Shown here: positions 42,146-43,161 of the stretch, one piece after another
How the letters are laid out: every line of letters starts with the position of its first letter
How positions within the stretch are numbered: the first letter of the stretch is position 1
Assembly: GCA_947302515.1 (NCBI GenBank)
Contig: CAMYVT010000012.1
Coordinates: 1 to 43,161, forward strand
Direction: 5' to 3'
DNA length: 43,161 nt
Origin: an uncultured Caryophanales bacterium
GTDB lineage: Bacteria; Bacillota_I; Bacilli_A; RF39; UBA660
Translations under genes and position numbers: made by a program
Notes under the pieces: generated by a model
The model's database searches: none
The model's input: only the letters and a program-made list of their open reading frames with translations
What the model was told of the DNA's origin: nothing

Positions 42146-42496
42146 ATGAAGACATTTAAAGTTGGTGATGTTGTAACAGGAATTGTTACAGGAATAGAAG
42201 ATTATGGTATTTTTCTTTCTTTTGATGATAATCAAAGTGGTTTAATCCATATTTCCGAAATATCAGATTCTTTTGTCAAAAATGTTTCTGATTATGCAAA
42301 TATAAATGATTCTATTACTGCAAAAGTTCTTTCAATTGAAGAGGGTGGGCATTATAAATTAAGTTTGAAAGAATTATATAGTTCTGAAAGGAATGAAAGT
42401 CATTCAATAACTGAAACAAAAAGTGGCTTTTTATCTTTAAAAGAAAAACTTCCTGAGTGGATAGATGAGGCTTATGACGAAATGGAAAAAAAATAA
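42146..42496 (+). CDS. S1 RNA-binding domain protein (YugI/CvfD-like)
   Basis: 116 residues. The N-terminal ~72 residues form one S1 domain: FKVGDVVTGIVTGIEDYGIF, then GLIHISEISDSFVKNV, and AKVLSIEEGGHYKLSLKEL. A ~40-residue tail follows, ending in an acidic/basic helix. Single-S1 proteins of this size in Firmicutes (general stress protein 13, CvfD) bind RNA or ribosomes and affect translation or virulence expression. ATG 42146 is chosen because GGTG lies six bases upstream, exactly as at 21890; ATG 42140 is possible. Directly downstream is a long inverted repeat holding the tRNA promoter. Confidence 0.88.
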   Translation: MKTFKVGDVVTGIVTGIEDYGIFLSFDDNQSGLIHISEISDSFVKNVSDYANINDSITAKVLSIEEGGHYKLSLKELYSSERNESHSITETKSGFLSLKEKLPEWIDEAYDEMEKK

Positions 42497-42543
42497 AAAT
42501 ATACCAATTTTGGTTGACAAATCAACAATAAATTGGTATATTT
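42497..42543. repeat. 14-bp inverted repeat, hairpin holding the tRNA promoter
   Basis: Perfect arms AAATATACCAATTT (42497-42510) and AAATTGGTATATTT (42530-42543), with an inner GTTGA/TCAAC stem (42513-42517, 42522-42526). It follows the S1 gene stop without delay and may act as its terminator, though there is no long T run. The tRNA promoter -35 lies in the inner stem and loop, and the -10 in the right arm. Confidence 0.75.
42514..42542 (+). promoter_or_regulatory. Promoter of the tRNA cluster
   Basis: TTGACA (42514-42519), 17-bp spacer, TATATT (42537-42542). Predicted start about 42549, 37 bp before tRNA-Val. Confidence 0.75.
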
Positions 42544-42548
42544 AATAC

Positions 42549-42585
42549 TGTCAACCGGTTCACCACCGGTTTGGTGCGCCGTTTC
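42549..42585 (+). other. GC-rich leader of the tRNA transcript with alternative hairpins
   Basis: This short stretch is far more GC-rich than its surroundings. AACCGG (42553-42558) can pair with CCGGTT (42566-42571); alternatively CACCA (42561-42565) can pair with TGGTG (42572-42576). The two hairpins exclude each other. Confidence 0.45.
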
Positions 42586-42662
42586 GGGCGATTAGCTCAG
42601 TTGGTTAGAGCATCTGCCTTACAAGCAGGAGGTCATAGGTTCGAGTCCTATATCGCCCACCA
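42586..42662 (+). tRNA. tRNA-Val (anticodon TAC)
   Basis: 77 nt. Acceptor GGGCGAT pairs with ATCGCCC, anticodon loop CTTACAA, T loop TTCGAGT, encoded ACCA end. First gene of the cluster. Confidence 0.97.
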
Positions 42663-42668
42663 TTTAAT

Positions 42669-42744
<76 letters not shown>

Positions 42745-42751
42745 TTTTTTT

Positions 42752-42836
42752 GGAGAGGTAGCGAAGAGGCTAAACGCGACAGACTGTAAATCTGTTCTCT
42801 TTGAGTTCGATGGTTCGAATCCATCTCTCTCCACCA
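42752..42836 (+). tRNA. tRNA-Tyr (anticodon GTA)
   Basis: 85 nt with a long variable arm (class II). Acceptor GGAGAGG pairs with CTCTCTCC region, anticodon loop CTGTAAA, encoded ACCA. Confidence 0.97.
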
Positions 42837-42845
42837 CTTTTGTTT

Positions 42846-42920
42846 TGCCTCGTAGCCAAGTGGTAAGGCATCAGACTTTGACTCTGACATGCGTTAGTTC
42901 GAATCTAACCGAGGCAGCCA
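42846..42920 (+). tRNA. tRNA-Gln (anticodon TTG)
   Basis: 75 nt. Acceptor TGCCTCG pairs with CGAGGCA, discriminator G, encoded CCA, anticodon loop CTTTGAC. A U1-A72 first pair is seen, as in bacterial tRNA-Gln charged through Glu and amidated by GatCAB, whose genes are in this window. Confidence 0.97.
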
Positions 42921-42933
42921 TTTTTTGTTATAT

Positions 42934-43009
42934 GATCTGTTAGCTCAGTCGGTAGAGCATTTGACTTTTAATCAAAGGGTCATGAGTTCGAATCTCATAC
43001 AGGTCACCA
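42934..43009 (+). tRNA. tRNA-Lys (anticodon TTT)
   Basis: 76 nt. Acceptor GATCTGT pairs with ACAGGTC (one U-G pair), anticodon loop CTTTTAA, encoded ACCA. Confidence 0.96.
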
Positions 43010-43015
43010 TGATGT

Positions 43016-43104
43016 GCCTGAGTGGCGGAATTGGTAGACGCACAGGACTTAAAATCCTGCGAGCTTCAACACTCGTGCCGGTTCAAGTCCGGCCTTAGGC
43101 ACCA
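43016..43104 (+). tRNA. tRNA-Leu (anticodon TAA)
   Basis: 89 nt, class II with a long variable arm. Acceptor GCCTGAG pairs with CTTAGGC (one G-U pair), anticodon loop CTTAAAA, encoded ACCA. Likely substrate of the TrmL enzyme at 39051. Confidence 0.95.
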
Positions 43105-43110
43105 CTATTT

Positions 43111-43161
43111 GGAGGAATACCCAAGTCTGGTTGAAGGGACCGGTCTTGAAAACCGGGAGGT
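43111..43161 (+). tRNA. tRNA-Ser (anticodon TGA), cut by window end
   Basis: The 5' half is present: acceptor GGAGGAA, the serine-type D arm and the anticodon stem-loop CGGT-CTTGAAA-ACCG. The variable arm, T arm and 3' end lie beyond the window. Confidence 0.88.

Noticed and set aside
43014..43015. tRNA-Leu starting two bases earlier with acceptor GTGCCTG
   Set aside because: Starting at 43016 gives acceptor GCCTGAG with CTTAGGC, correct D-arm spacing and an exact ACCA end.

Overview
The window is very AT-rich, densely packed DNA from a bacterium of the low-GC Gram-positive / Mollicutes-related Bacilli type, most likely an anaerobic gut or host-associated lineage (taxonomic inference). Pointers are Shine-Dalgarno sites of the GGAGG and AGGTGAT type, Bacillus-type TTGACA/TATAAT promoters, a T-box riboswitch, a CIRCE operator, YutD and DUF1292 family proteins, a phosphoketolase, rubrerythrin, a BadF/HgdC-type activase and a BspA-like (DUF285) repeat protein of the kind common in Mycoplasma and gut Firmicutes. 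All 36 recognised coding genes with a visible end stop with TAA (28) or TAG (8). None uses TGA, yet no gene looks broken under the standard code.

Layout. 1-2290: 5'-truncated DUF285 surface protein made of about 22 repeats of 90 bp. 2316-2891 (-): rhomboid protease. 2932-3051: a promoter and a 17-codon hydrophobic/basic mini-ORF. 3063-8304: promoter, T-box leader, then gatC-gatA-gatB-aspS, each junction an 8-bp overlap. The T-box specifier loop contains GAAC, i.e. overlapping Glu (GAA) and Asn (AAC) codons, which fits the Asp-to-Asn and Glu-to-Gln tRNA-dependent transamidation route. 8376-13105: a 1323-residue type IV pilin-like protein with Ig-like repeats and a thrombospondin type 1-like module, plus a membrane-anchored partner. 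13230-15476: MscS channel and a CPBP protease with an extra C-terminal domain. 15514-17469: htpG under a CIRCE operator. 17578-21804: giant HgdC/BadF-type activase fusion. 21890-24711: a small unknown protein and phosphoketolase.

24769-29039: two small unknown proteins, an inositol-monophosphatase-like enzyme, cysteine desulfurase, a thioredoxin-like protein and a secreted thioredoxin fused to a CcdA/DsbD-like membrane domain. 29085-33874: apparent operon of DUF1292, an acidic Pro/Glu-rich protein, an unknown, a membrane-anchored HExxH metallopeptidase, a Nudix hydrolase and galE. 33918-38351: trigger factor, Lon and rubrerythrin, each with its own promoter; rubrerythrin carries a PerR-like box. 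38442-42496: membrane thioredoxin-fold protein, trmL, YutD family, a second DUF1292 plus acidic coiled-coil pair, a stand-alone NifU C-terminal domain protein (-) and an S1-domain protein. 42514-43161: promoter and a run of at least seven tRNA genes (Val, Thr, Tyr, Gln, Lys, Leu, Ser; the last is cut by the window edge).

Themes: protein quality control (HtpG, trigger factor, Lon, rhomboid, CPBP), thiol and Fe-S chemistry (cysteine desulfurase, Trx, Trx-CcdA, NifU-C, rubrerythrin), translation (GatCAB/AspRS, TrmL, S1 protein, tRNAs) and unusual large surface proteins. No IS element, phage gene, rRNA or CRISPR array was seen.
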